Shown: positions 8,275-15,848, counted from the stretch's first letter. The stretch is 52,701 bases of DNA from Gammaproteobacteria bacterium (GCA_022360445.1 JAKSCV010000073.1:64657-117357); one strand, 5' to 3'. The notes: generated by a model from the letters alone, not told the origin. Numbers and translations: made by a program.

Positions 8275-8628
8275 CTAAGATTTTAATACCGTGTTAAAGC
8301 CACCGTAAATTAGACGCTTTCCATCAAAAGGGATTGGGTTATTTTCTGGGGACATTCTGGGGTCTTCCATCATTGCACCCCAACCAGCGTCACGAATTTC
8401 TTTAGATGGCCAAATTACCCACGAAAATACCACCGTTTCATTTTCTTCGGCTTTCACCGCCATTGGAAAAGAAGTTATTTCCCCACCAGGTACATCATCG
8501 CCCCAATTCTCTACGATTTCTAAAGCTCCACTTTCTTTGAATAATTCTGCGGCTACTTTTGCGTGCTCAATATACTTTTCTTTGTTTTCACTCGGTACTG
8601 CTGCAACAAAACAATCTACATATGACAT
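8275..8628 (-). CDS. DUF1428 family protein (YbaA-like)
   Basis: A 117-residue protein matching DUF1428, a dimeric alpha-beta-barrel fold related to E. coli YbaA. The N-terminus MSYVDCFVAAVP, the central FSWVIWPSK and the end PFDGKRLIYGGF are diagnostic. No reaction is established for the family. It starts after a GGAAATTGAA ribosome-binding region and is followed 33 bases later by the cupin gene. The attC separating it from the upstream PAT-like gene is degenerate. Confidence 0.88.
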   Translation of the reverse strand: MSYVDCFVAAVPSENKEKYIEHAKVAAELFKESGALEIVENWGDDVPGGEITSFPMAVKAEENETVVFSWVIWPSKEIRDAGWGAMMEDPRMSPENNPIPFDGKRLIYGGFNTVLKS

Positions 8629-8661
8629 TTCAATTTCCTTTTTTGTTGGTTTTGGCGTACG

Positions 8662-8710
8662 GCGAAACTTTACTCTGGCTTAATGTCTGTATCAGCGGAA
8701 TTTGTTAGAC
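8662..8710 (-). other. Degenerate attC-like site after the PAT-like gene
   Basis: Reverse-strand left core GTCTAAC (8704-8710) is a perfect match and contains the TAA stop of the PAT-like gene, continuing AACAAA as in classical sites. The right side is weak: the best core candidate is GTTTCGC (8662-8668) and the arms do not pair well. This may be a half-deleted site. Confidence 0.4.
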
Positions 8711-9199
8711 GCCGGGTATAACCACTTGCCAATAACCGACATCCAGCCATTTACCATTTTTACGGCCAATGCTATGTAAATGACCGACCTTTTCAAAGCC
8801 AAATTTCTCGTGAAGTGCCACGCTACCTTGATTTGGCAATGCAATAACGCCTATTGCAGTGCGAATTCCATTATCCTTCAAGCGTAGAAGCAACTCCTGA
8901 TATAACAGACTCCCAGTCCCCTGCCTTAACTCTTCATGGTCGAGATATGCAGTGACTTCAACTGTATTTTTATACGCAGCACGCCCATGCCAAGGTGCTG
9001 CATAGCAATACCCTACAATATGGCCTGAAATATCCGCTACTAACCATGGGAGTCCACTCTTTCGAATCTTCTCGACACGGTCCATCATGATGATCGAGTC
9101 AATTTCGGATTCTTCAAATGAGGTTTCTGTACGTCTGATATAGTAGTTGTATATTTCAGTTATTCTTTCTAAATCGCTGTCTTGAAGTTCTCTAACCAT
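8705..9199 (-). CDS. PAT-like GNAT N-acetyltransferase
   Basis: A 164-residue GNAT protein of the phosphinothricin/methionine-derivative acetyltransferase type. Features are the N-terminal IYNYYIRRTETSFEE segment, GYCYAAPWHGRAAYKNTVE, the acetyl-CoA loop LRQGTGSLLY, and the ending NQGSVALHEKFGFEKVGHL. Relatives acetylate phosphinothricin, methionine sulfone or similar amino acids. The ATG follows GAGAG soon after attC core GTTAGAT (9214-9220), and the stop is inside the next attC core. Family is clear; substrate is not. Confidence 0.85.
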   Translation of the reverse strand: MVRELQDSDLERITEIYNYYIRRTETSFEESEIDSIIMMDRVEKIRKSGLPWLVADISGHIVGYCYAAPWHGRAAYKNTVEVTAYLDHEELRQGTGSLLYQELLLRLKDNGIRTAIGVIALPNQGSVALHEKFGFEKVGHLHSIGRKNGKWLDVGYWQVVIPGV

Positions 9200-9213
9200 C
9201 AGACTCTCACAGT

Positions 9214-9284
9214 ATCTAACGTTTATAAGGGCGCAATGTCAGGAACGCCCAGTGAGCGAAAGTGAACGACTTGATGTGTTTGCT
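9214..9284 (-). other. attC site after the small membrane-protein gene
   Basis: Reverse-strand right core GTTAGAT (9214-9220) is perfect. The left core is a weaker AGCAAAC (9278-9284) that overlaps the TAG stop of the preceding gene. Between them is CAAGTCGTTCACTTTCGC, a stretch I associate with many attC left arms, and a GGGCG/CGCCC hairpin. Outer-arm pairing is weak, so this is a moderate call. Confidence 0.5.
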
Positions 9285-9633
9285 ACAAGTCTGGGTAACA
9301 TGGGTCTTTTTCTCCATATGACCATAAAGGTGATACAGACTTCAATTTATCGCTTTCATCAAATTTGAAACCAATCCAGCCTACCCAGGTACACCCATCT
9401 TTTTCAAATGCTTCTTGATCTGTATGTTTACTTGCAGCAGCAATAATTTCTTTTTTCTTGGCATGTTTAGCTACTTCAGGTAACGTAGCCATTAATTGCT
9501 TTCGAGTTTCTTCTAGTTCATAGGTTTGTTGATCTCGGGATGAAAGTATTACCCTAGTGTCCACAACCTGATATAACCAAAAAGCATTAGTAGCTAATAA
9601 AAATACGACAAGTATTGCGATTGTAATTTTCAT
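9283..9633 (-). CDS. Hypothetical membrane-anchored cassette protein
   Basis: A 116-residue protein with one N-terminal hydrophobic segment (about residues 3-22) and a soluble C-terminal part containing a Lys-rich, probably helical stretch and two Cys (GCTWVGWIGF, KDPCYPDL). I do not recognise the family. I chose the ATG at 9633 over a longer frame because AGAAGGAAAA lies directly before it and overlaps the attC core (9640-9646). Any upstream extension would translate through the attC site. Confidence 0.65.
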   Translation of the reverse strand: MKITIAILVVFLLATNAFWLYQVVDTRVILSSRDQQTYELEETRKQLMATLPEVAKHAKKKEIIAAASKHTDQEAFEKDGCTWVGWIGFKFDESDKLKSVSPLWSYGEKDPCYPDL

Positions 9634-9639
9634 TTTTCC

Positions 9640-9711
9640 TTCTAACGACCAAGCTGTGCGGCGCAAATGAAGTGCAGTGTAGATTGCGCCCGGACGAGCG
9701 CCTTGTCATGC
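9640..9711 (-). other. attC-like site after the RibD/DHFR-like gene
   Basis: Reverse-strand cores GCATGAC (9705-9711) and GTTAGAA (9640-9646) flank a strong inner palindrome, GGGCGCAA paired with TTTGCGCC, around a loop holding CACTGCACTTC. The left core departs from RYYYAAC and the right core ends in A, so the site is somewhat degenerate. The next gene starts immediately after it. Confidence 0.6.
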
Positions 9712-9718
9712 CACACTT

Positions 9719-10240
9719 TTAGGCAACTTCATATGTGTTGAATACGATGCCGCAGCTATAGCTTTTTTGGTCAACAAGCTTCAATGAAACATGTTTCGGA
9801 ATTGAACCGAACAAGGGAATTCCGGTGCCAAATACTACGGGGTTTAGCTTAATTACGATTTTGTCTATCAACTCAGCTTTGAGCAATTGCGTGGCGATTT
9901 CTGACCCACCACAAACCCAGATTGGTTTATCCGAGATTGACTTTAGTGCTTTGACAAATTCGACCGGATCCGAAGCTACCAGCTCAACCTCTGGATCGGG
10001 GCTTGTACTCATTGACTTAGAAAAAACAATTTGCCGCATGTCAGGATACGGGCTGGTTTTTCCTTCGTTTAAACCAATCTCATATGTTTTCCTACCCATT
10101 AAAACTGTTCCGAATTGCTTTTGATCATTAAAAAAATCGGAAACGACTTCATCATCCCAAGCGAACCCATCGAATGAGCCATCTTCGTGCGCAATAAAGC
10201 CATCAAGTGTAGATGCAACGTAGTAAATTAGTTTAGACAT
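9719..10240 (-). CDS. RibD C-terminal/dihydrofolate-reductase-like protein
   Basis: A 173-residue protein of the RibD C-terminal (DHFR-like) fold. Signs are LIYYVASTLDGFIAHEDGS at the start, the NADPH-binding MGRKTYE, and WVCGGSEIATQLL near the end. Such stand-alone proteins are NADPH reductases of uncertain substrate and are common in cassettes; trimethoprim resistance is not implied. I chose the ATG at 10240, preceded by AGGTAACC, rather than a Met 12 codons upstream with no ribosome-binding site. The TAA stop lies 8 bases before the attC left core. Confidence 0.85.
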   Translation of the reverse strand: MSKLIYYVASTLDGFIAHEDGSFDGFAWDDEVVSDFFNDQKQFGTVLMGRKTYEIGLNEGKTSPYPDMRQIVFSKSMSTSPDPEVELVASDPVEFVKALKSISDKPIWVCGGSEIATQLLKAELIDKIVIKLNPVVFGTGIPLFGSIPKHVSLKLVDQKSYSCGIVFNTYEVA

Positions 10241-10278
10241 CAGGTTACCTATAATTTTGAGTATGGAGAATAACATCT

Positions 10279-10374
10279 ATTTAACCGACAATTTTTTTCA
10301 GAGTGATTCTGTGTAAAAAATGTAGCGAAGTGAAGCACACAAAAGCGCATAGCAAAAAAACTGCCTGGTTGACA
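10279..10374 (-). other. attC site after the cassette EamA gene
   Basis: A 96-bp site with reverse-strand right core GTTAAAT (10279-10285) and left core TGTCAAC (10368-10374). The arms AACCAGGCAGTTTTTTT and AAAAAAATTGTCGGTT pair almost fully, leaving one extra base on the left arm, as in functional attC hairpins. This is among the best sites in the array. Confidence 0.75.
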
Positions 10375-10380
10375 TATTTG

Positions 10381-11268
10381 TTATATTTTTGGCTTTCTGT
10401 CTATTTTTGATAAATATTTTTTTCCCAATATTACCATTAATACGCCACCGAGAATCAATGTTCCTGATATGAAAAGACGTAGAGTGATAGGCTCAGATAC
10501 AAATATTACACCGCCAAGCGCTGCTATTGCGGGAACTAGCAACTGAAACACAGCAGCTTGAGTTGAGGTTAGGTATGAAAGTGCTGAATACCAAACAGTG
10601 TAGCCAATACCTGAAGCAATACCACCTGATAAAGTGGCTAAAATAACACCATGGAACGAATAATTAGCGCTATTCAATGTAGAAATGACTAAAATTAATG
10701 CAAATGGCATTATTCTTATAAAATTATATGTTGTATCGGATAGTGGATTCTTGGAGCTACGTCCTTTTAATGTATAACCCCCCCATGCAATACCTGATAC
10801 TGTCATGAGTAAAAAACCGGTTAAAGAAGGTGTAGATACGTCGGGAAGGATAAGATATACAAATCCAATAAATGCGATAACTATCCCAATCCACTCGGTT
10901 ATGTGCAAACGAGAGCCAGAATAAATGGATATTAGAATCATTGTGATCTGAACTGAGCCAAAAAGGATTAATGCCCCGGTCCCCGTCTCAAGTGTTAGAT
11001 AGGCGTATGAAAATGAAATTGCGTACAGGAATAACATAAAACTAGCAAGCCAGCTGCCTTTAGCGCTAACTTCGGAACTTTTATTTCGAGTTAAACTCAA
11101 TATGACCAAAAGCACAACTGCTCCGGATATAAGACGTATAACTGTAAAACTGGAAGCATCAATTGCATGATTCTCTAATGCCAATCTAGAGAGTATTGAG
11201 TTAGCTGCGAATGCGACTAGGGCAAATCCAGTCAGTATTATTGATTTCAAAAGAGAATGATGGATCAA
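10381..11268 (-). CDS. EamA/DMT-superfamily transporter in a cassette
   Basis: A 295-residue protein with about ten membrane helices in two EamA repeats, the second beginning near residue 150 (MTVSGIAWGGYTLKGR). It probably exports a small metabolite. The TTG start at 11268 is supported by AGGA eight bases upstream and lies just after an attC right core (ATATAAC on the forward strand, 11285-11291). It is clearly different in sequence and more AT-rich than the chromosomal DMT transporter at the window start. The neighbouring upstream attC is disrupted by an IS element. Confidence 0.8.
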   Translation of the reverse strand: MIHHSLLKSIILTGFALVAFAANSILSRLALENHAIDASSFTVIRLISGAVVLLVILSLTRNKSSEVSAKGSWLASFMLFLYAISFSYAYLTLETGTGALILFGSVQITMILISIYSGSRLHITEWIGIVIAFIGFVYLILPDVSTPSLTGFLLMTVSGIAWGGYTLKGRSSKNPLSDTTYNFIRIMPFALILVISTLNSANYSFHGVILATLSGGIASGIGYTVWYSALSYLTSTQAAVFQLLVPAIAALGGVIFVSEPITLRLFISGTLILGGVLMVILGKKYLSKIDRKPKI

Positions 11269-11284
11269 ATTAAATTCCTAAAAA

Positions 11285-11325
11285 ATATAACACTCGCGCT
11301 CACTGGCGACCTGCAAAGCAGGCCG
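11285..11325 (-). other. Right half of an attC site split by the IS element
   Basis: Reverse-strand right core GTTATAT (11285-11291) is preceded by GCCAGTGAGCGCGAGT and by a terminal hairpin CCTGC-TTT-GCAGG. The sequence stops abruptly at the inverted-repeat end of the IS at 11326. The matching left half lies on the other side of the element at 12571-12596. Confidence 0.55.
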
Positions 11326-11354
11326 TGATCTTTCCCCGATAAAACGGACACGAC

Positions 11355-12227
11355 TTAAGCTGCGTGTTTTTCATAGTGAATAGGACTGTAATATCCGATT
11401 CCCGAATGCAGTCTCGCGCGATTGTAAAACCCATCAATATACGATGACAATGGTCGCCTAAGTGATTCCTCAGTTCTAAATAATCGTCCGCGAATCAACT
11501 CGCCCTTTAGACTGTGGTAAAACGACTCCATGTGGGCGTTGTCAGTACAGTGACCCAGGCGATTGTAGCTACATTTTATTCCGTGTTTCCTAAGCTCGTT
11601 CTGTATCGCATACGCCATAAACTCAATTCCTCTATCGGTATGGAATATCAGCCCCGGTTTCGGACGACGTTTGTTGATGACGCGCTTTAATAGCTGGAGC
11701 ACATCATCAGCTGTCCGATGTTGACGAAGTGACCACCCAAGAATTCGTCGAGAATAAACATCCATTATTGTAATGAGGTGCTGGTATTGTTGGCCCACCT
11801 TGATAAACGTAATGTCTGCCACCCACTCGCTATCACAACTCGTTAGCGGTGGTGTGTTCAAACGAAGATTGTCGCCAGCCTGCTGAAATGCGCGTAATCT
11901 CGGGGTTCGTCTCGTGACTGTCACCACACGACCTTTGAGGCCACTTTCCCGCATTAAACGGGCCACCCGAATACCTTCCAAGCGGAGAGAGCGATGGACC
12001 CTTGGGCTCCCATAGGTCGTTCGACTCGCAGCATGGATGACTTTTATGCGCTCCATCAGTTCAACGTCTTCCTTTTGCCGTTTGCTGGGTTCAAGATTCT
12101 TCCAGTCGTCATCACCACTGGGCGATACATTCAACCATTTGCACAGGTATCTGACAGCTAGGCGTCGTCCGTATCTCTGGATGAATGCAAATTGTTCTGA
12201 TGTGGTTCCGCCAGATACCGTTGCTAC
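11355..12227 (-). CDS. IS3-family transposase OrfB (DDE integrase core)
   Basis: A 290-residue frame carrying the rve/DDE core. The first Asp is in WVADITFI, the second in FHTDRG, and the Glu in NAHMESFYHSLKGE, with the C-terminal RLHSGIGYYSP typical of IS3-family OrfB. The frame continues upstream of its first good start codon to a TTTAAAAAG motif at the orfA end, where a -1 slip would fuse it to OrfA as OrfAB. The N-terminal HTH_21 region is present. No internal stop is seen in orfB itself, but the decayed orfA should leave the element inactive. Confidence 0.85.
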   Translation of the reverse strand, partial: VATVSGGTTSEQFAFIQRYGRRLAVRYLCKWLNVSPSGDDDWKNLEPSKRQKEDVELMERIKVIHAASRTTYGSPRVHRSLRLEGIRVARLMRESGLKGRVVTVTRRTPRLRAFQQAGDNLRLNTPPLTSCDSEWVADITFIKVGQQYQHLITIMDVYSRRILGWSLRQHRTADDVLQLLKRVINKRRPKPGLIFHTDRGIEFMAYAIQNELRKHGIKCSYNRLGHCTDNAHMESFYHSLKGELIRGRLFRTEESLRRPLSSYIDGFYNRARLHSGIGYYSPIHYEKHAA

Positions 12228-12484
12228 TTTTTAAAGAGGTCATTCTCCTGTTTCAATCGGGCGTTTTCAATTTTTAGCTTTCTGACTCAGTCAAGTGTTT
12301 GCTTCTCTTTACTTATCCCGGTGAGCTTCTGTCTTTTATTCGACACGAATTTTCCTTCACGATACTCTTTTCGCCAACGCGAAAGCATAAAAGGGTGGAT
12401 ACCGAGTGTCAGGGCTACGTCCTTGACTGGCACATCCTCCAAATGGGACAACTCGACGGCCTTAGCCTTGAATTCGTCGCTGTA
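12224..12484 (-). pseudogene. Degenerate IS3-family OrfA
   Basis: Translation of the reverse strand gives the start YSDEFKAKAVELSHLEDV, a helix-turn-helix region with ALTLGIHPFMLSRWRKEY, and a leucine-zipper-like end reading KIENARLKQENDLFKK, the standard OrfA layout. The frame is broken: a TAA stands directly before the YSDEF segment in place of a start, and an in-frame TGA occurs at 12287-12289. The terminal TAG at 12224-12226 is probably the natural orfA stop after the slip site. Confidence 0.75.
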
Positions 12485-12570
12485 TTACCAGGTTCTCCTG
12501 GGTTAATTGTACCTCGGCATGTCTGGACTGCTCGAGAGATTGAGGTGTGTGTGCTATCGGGTGAAGTTCA

Positions 12571-12596
12571 GGGTCCGGTTGAACACTTTGTTAGCA
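12571..12596 (-). other. Left half of the IS-split attC site
   Basis: On the reverse strand TGCTAACAAAGTGTTCAACC begins with a left core (TGCTAAC, 12590-12596) that contains the TAA stop of the lipoprotein gene. It continues as an attC left arm until it is cut by the IS end at 12570. Joined to 11285-11325 it would make a site of about 67 bp, although arm pairing is only partial. Confidence 0.55.
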
Positions 12597-12974
12597 ATTT
12601 GTATTTAGATTTACCCTAACACGGTGATCACCAATTTGCCCTATAGATGTATATTTATAAATGGAACCTCTAACACAACGAATACTAACAGTATCGTTAT
12701 CATTCCAAGTTATTTTTAATGCTTCATTAGAATCAATGCGTAAAACATCTAAATCTTTATCGATATTTAAAGGACCAACATTTTTAGAATGTATAAAAAC
12801 CCGAAAAACAAAAGGAACAGTTGCTCCATAATTAAATGTCACAATTGACAGTACATTCATATTATCTGGGCTTTGATACTGGCTGGAAAGTTCACTATGA
12901 GAATACCCATCATCACAGCCGAAGAGTAAAAATATGACAATCAAAAATATTTTAATGGCCACGAAATCTCGCAT
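12591..12974 (-). CDS. Hypothetical lipoprotein, cassette gene
   Basis: A 127-residue protein with a lipoprotein signal: hydrophobic residues 8-18 followed by LLFGC with Cys20 as the probable lipidation site. The mature part is mainly polar with predicted beta character and two Cys near the end; no family was recognised. A GTG five codons downstream is an alternative start. The frame overlaps the preceding 84-codon frame by 23 bases, suggesting coupling. Its TAA stop lies in the left core of the IS-split attC site. Confidence 0.65.
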   Translation of the reverse strand: MRDFVAIKIFLIVIFLLFGCDDGYSHSELSSQYQSPDNMNVLSIVTFNYGATVPFVFRVFIHSKNVGPLNIDKDLDVLRIDSNEALKITWNDNDTVSIRCVRGSIYKYTSIGQIGDHRVRVNLNTNC

Positions 12975-13206
12975 AATCTATCCCCGTCTTAATTTGAACC
13001 TGATCTTGAGGGCCATCTCCGTATGGAGCTTCTTCCCACCATACACCCCATGCATTCAAGGCTGTCCCAGCTCTCGATTGTGCCCAACCAGCAGCCCTTA
13101 ACAAGATAGATTCAGAATTCCTACCGCATAACCAATTGCACCATATCGTTTGAATCTGCCAGGCGATAGAGCCTAGCGATCCGTACAGCGACGAGTTGAA
13201 TGCCAC
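12952..13206 (-). CDS. Hypothetical protein, possibly a C-terminal fragment
   Basis: An 84-codon frame from a GTG, Trp-rich with the segment AWGVWWEEAPYGDGPQDQ. No family was recognised. The same frame stays open upstream (reading NKPPEDQYPVNHVAFN) right back to the stop codon of the enoyl-CoA hydratase at 13252, with no ATG. This suggests the 3' remnant of a longer gene whose beginning was lost when the array was joined to the chromosome. It overlaps the lipoprotein gene by 23 bases. A toxin-like tail paired with an immunity lipoprotein is possible but unsupported. Confidence 0.45.
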   Translation of the reverse strand: MAFNSSLYGSLGSIAWQIQTIWCNWLCGRNSESILLRAAGWAQSRAGTALNAWGVWWEEAPYGDGPQDQVQIKTGIDYARFRGH

Positions 13207-13251
13207 GTGGTTTACTGGGTACTGGTCTTCAGGTGGCTTGTTTTTTGGTAT

Positions 13252-14028
13252 TTAAAATTTGGAAAAGTCTGGTGGGCGTCTTTCCAAAAAGGCGGAGAGC
13301 GCTTCTTTAGCCTCGAGCGATTTTTGTTGTGCGGTAAATACGCGTAATTCGTCAGTGATAACGCTTGCGATGTCTCCCCGATTCTTTTTGACCAATGCTT
13401 TGGTGCTTTGTACCGATTGAGGGGGTTTGGCCGCTAGTTTGTGGGCAATGACCCGTGTTTCCTGCTCCAGTGATGCAGCGGGAAAAATGCGGTTGATTAA
13501 CCCGATGCTGAGCGCTGTCTGTGAATCGAAGGGTTCGGACAGGAGTAACATTTCCGAGGCCTTTGCGTAGCCGGCCAGTTGAGGCAAAAGGGCGCTGGAG
13601 GCGGCTTCTGGTACGAGGCCCAAATCAGTAAAGGGTAGGTGAAAGCGGACGTTGTCCGAGGCGTACACCAGGTCACAGTGTAGGAGCATGGTTGTCCCAA
13701 CACCAATGGCCAGCCCGTCGACCGCTGCGATTACGGGCTTGCTTATGCCATCGATTGCGCGAATAAATTGAGAAAATGGTCGATTGTCTCCGTCAGGGTG
13801 ATCGCCTGCGGGTTGGTTGAGCAAGTCCCCAATGTCGTTCCCGGCGGTAAAGCAACCCGCTGTTCCGGTGATGAGTACAACGCGGGTGTTTGGGTTTTCC
13901 CCGGCAGTATTTAAGCCGTCGGCAAGGCCAAGGTACATGTCGCCGGTGAGGGCGTTTTTTTTGTCCGGGCGATTGAGCCGGAGTATTTGAACATGCCCGT
14001 CTTGTGTTGTGATCACTTGTTGCGTCAT
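13252..14028 (-). CDS. Enoyl-CoA hydratase/isomerase family protein (crotonase 1)
   Basis: A 258-residue crotonase. The oxyanion-hole segment CFTAGNDIGDLL and the second loop AIGVGTTMLLHCDLVYA are present. The glutamate of LGLVPEAASSALLP lies where crotonases place a catalytic acid, and the C-terminus ends in ALSAFLERRPPDFSKF. This pattern fits the hydratase/isomerase branch, close to enoyl-CoA isomerases that act on unusual acyl-CoAs. The start follows GGGGATACGG. It is the last gene of the mutase cluster, 155 bases after mutase 1, with an intervening hairpin. Confidence 0.82.
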   Translation of the reverse strand: MTQQVITTQDGHVQILRLNRPDKKNALTGDMYLGLADGLNTAGENPNTRVVLITGTAGCFTAGNDIGDLLNQPAGDHPDGDNRPFSQFIRAIDGISKPVIAAVDGLAIGVGTTMLLHCDLVYASDNVRFHLPFTDLGLVPEAASSALLPQLAGYAKASEMLLLSEPFDSQTALSIGLINRIFPAASLEQETRVIAHKLAAKPPQSVQSTKALVKKNRGDIASVITDELRVFTAQQKSLEAKEALSAFLERRPPDFSKF

Positions 14029-14129
14029 CCGTATCCCCTATGTGTGCTTAGGTTTATGTATTGAATAACCGTTTTCTGTTTTGTTCGTTTGTCTTTATAC
14101 AAAAGTTAGTGGATGAGTAAAAGCTTGTT

Positions 14130-14167
14130 GCAGCCGTCTTGGCTTGATTGCGGCTCTAGACGGCTGC
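14130..14167 (-). terminator. Hairpin after mutase 1 gene
   Basis: A perfect 10-bp stem, GCAGCCGTCT paired with AGACGGCTGC around an 18-base loop, lies shortly after the mutase 1 stop on the reverse strand. It is followed by AACAAGCTTTT rather than a clean T-run. It could be a weak terminator or an mRNA-stabilising hairpin that separates mutase 1 from crotonase 1. Confidence 0.45.
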
Positions 14168-14183
14168 TTGTGATGCAGAAATG

Positions 14184-15848
14184 TTAGACACCCGTTGGTG
14201 CGTGGAAGGTGCCAAAACTGGCTTTGAGTGTGCCACAAATTTCACCAACGGTTGCATATTGGCGAACGGCTTCAATGAGAGGTTCCATCAGGTTGTCTTC
14301 GCCATCTGCGGCGGTTTTGAGCGCGGCTAGCGCCGCTTGGGCTTTGGCTTCGTCCCGGTGCTCTTTGACCTTTTTGATGCTGTTGGCCTGGTAGTCGTAG
14401 GTTTCTTCAGAGTAAGGGTGCATCATGGTTTCGTATTCTGCACGGGATTTGTCGTCACGGGCAAAGTTAGCGCCGACCATGACTTCTTTTCCGCTTTTGA
14501 TGCGGTCTTCCCACAGGTACGCTTCCTGGGCGATTTTCCGTTGCAGGCGACCATCTTCAATCCATTTGACGGCACCGCCCGTTTCAACAATGTCATTCAC
14601 GACCACGTCGAGCTCGTCCAATATGCTTTGGGTGAGGTTTTCCACGAAGTAGGAACCGGCGAGGGGGTCAACCACTTTGGTGACACCGGACTCGTAAGCC
14701 ACGGTCATTTGTACGTCCAGCGCGTTTTGAATCGCATCTTCTGTGGGGATTTCATACGCTTCGTCGTAGCAGGGTAGCTGCATGGACTGGCAACCGCCAA
14801 GTACGTTCGATAAACAGTACAAGGCGATCCGGCCGATATTGGCCATTGGGCGTTCGAAAGTCATGGAGTCTGTGTCGCCACCCATGTGGATACGCAATTG
14901 CTGCGTTTTAGAGTTTTGGCTGTTGTAGCGTTCTTTGGCCGTTTTAGCCCAAAAGGTTCGCATGGCGCGTAGGCGACAAATACTCTCAAAAAAGTCTCGG
15001 TTAGAGCAGCTCAGCCATGAAAACTGGTGTGCAAACTGGTCGATGCTGTAGCCGCGTTTGACGACTTCGTCGCAGTAGGCAATGGCATTGGCAAATTTGT
15101 AGGCGTCGCACTGGACCATGGTTGCACCCGCACTTTTCATGTGTGCCCCGGCGATGCTGATGGGGTTGAATTTTGGCGCTTTGGTGATGGAGTATTCGAT
15201 GATGTCGCCAACTAAACGCATGGATTCTTTAGGGGGAAACAGGTAGCACCCACGAGCCACAAATTCTTTGAGGATGTCGTTTTGTACCGTGCCGCGGATT
15301 TTTTCCGGTGGAACGTTCTGCTTTTCTGCCGTGACGAGGTACATGGCCAGAATGATGGCCGCTGTGCCGTTGATGGTAAAAGAAGTGCTGACTTTATCCA
15401 GAGGGATGCCGTCGAACAGTTCTTCCATATCCGCTAGGGAATCAATTGCAACGCCGACGCGGCCCACTTCATGCTTGCCGAGCGGGTCTGTGCTGTCCAT
15501 GCCCATTTGAGTGGGTAAATCCAGAGCAACGCTTAGACCCATTTGGCCGGCTGCCATCAGGTCTTTAAACCATTTGTTGGAGTCCTTACCGGTACCAAAA
15601 CCGGCATATTGGCGGCGTGTCCAAAGGCGGTCCCGGTACATGCCCTCGTGAATGCCACGCGTAAAAGGGTAGTCTCCCGGACGGTTCTGGCCGACAGAAG
15701 GGTCGACGTCATCGGCGGTATAGAAGGGCTTTAGCGGGATGCCGGAGTAGCTGAGATCGTTTTCGTTGGCATCGTTAAAGTCCTGGCGGCCTTTCCAACC
15801 GGTTTCGACTTTTATTTTTCCTACTATTTCTTCCTTCGTGACTGACAT
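14184..15848 (-). CDS. B12-dependent acyl-CoA mutase large subunit, paralogue 1
   Basis: A 554-residue catalytic TIM-barrel subunit of the methylmalonyl-CoA mutase family, without a fused B12 domain. Compared with P. shermanii MutB (recalled, constant offset of 8) it keeps Tyr89 (Tyr81, TRRQYAGFG), Gln197 and Arg207 (Gln189, Arg199 in QNDILKEFVAR) and His244 (His236). Tyr89 and Arg207 indicate a carboxylated acyl-CoA substrate, unlike isobutyryl- (Phe/Gln) or hydroxyisobutyryl-CoA mutases (Ile/Gln). However Tyr75 is His67 (RGIHEGMY) and Tyr243 is Ala235 (GAHMKSAGA). The CoA-contacting loop reads IHMGGDTDSMT in place of HSQTSGWSLT. The reaction is unknown. The ATG follows GAGG. Confidence 0.85.
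   Translation of the reverse strand: MSVTKEEIVGKIKVETGWKGRQDFNDANENDLSYSGIPLKPFYTADDVDPSVGQNRPGDYPFTRGIHEGMYRDRLWTRRQYAGFGTGKDSNKWFKDLMAAGQMGLSVALDLPTQMGMDSTDPLGKHEVGRVGVAIDSLADMEELFDGIPLDKVSTSFTINGTAAIILAMYLVTAEKQNVPPEKIRGTVQNDILKEFVARGCYLFPPKESMRLVGDIIEYSITKAPKFNPISIAGAHMKSAGATMVQCDAYKFANAIAYCDEVVKRGYSIDQFAHQFSWLSCSNRDFFESICRLRAMRTFWAKTAKERYNSQNSKTQQLRIHMGGDTDSMTFERPMANIGRIALYCLSNVLGGCQSMQLPCYDEAYEIPTEDAIQNALDVQMTVAYESGVTKVVDPLAGSYFVENLTQSILDELDVVVNDIVETGGAVKWIEDGRLQRKIAQEAYLWEDRIKSGKEVMVGANFARDDKSRAEYETMMHPYSEETYDYQANSIKKVKEHRDEAKAQAALAALKTAADGEDNLMEPLIEAVRQYATVGEICGTLKASFGTFHAPTGV

Larger units (their letters stand above)
11326..12570 (-). mobile_element. IS3-family insertion sequence, about 1.25 kb
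   Basis: Imperfect terminal inverted repeats are visible: TGATCTTTCCCCGATAAAA starting at 11326, and the reverse complement at 12570 reading TGAACTTCACCCGATAGCA. Both start with TG as in IS3-family ends. Inside are a decayed orfA and an apparently intact orfB joined at a TTTAAAAAG slip site. Flanking bases do not show an obvious 3-4 bp target duplication. The element sits inside an attC hairpin of the cassette array. Confidence 0.8.

Noticed and set aside
11323-12573. Target-site duplication flanking the IS
   Set aside because: The bases next to the two inverted repeats (CCG and GGG on the forward strand) do not match as a direct repeat.
12299-12619. 106-codon forward frame
   Set aside because: Antisense to the decayed IS orfA and the IS end; no motif.
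14337-14777. 146-codon forward open frame
   Set aside because: Antisense to mutase 1 and without recognisable motifs.
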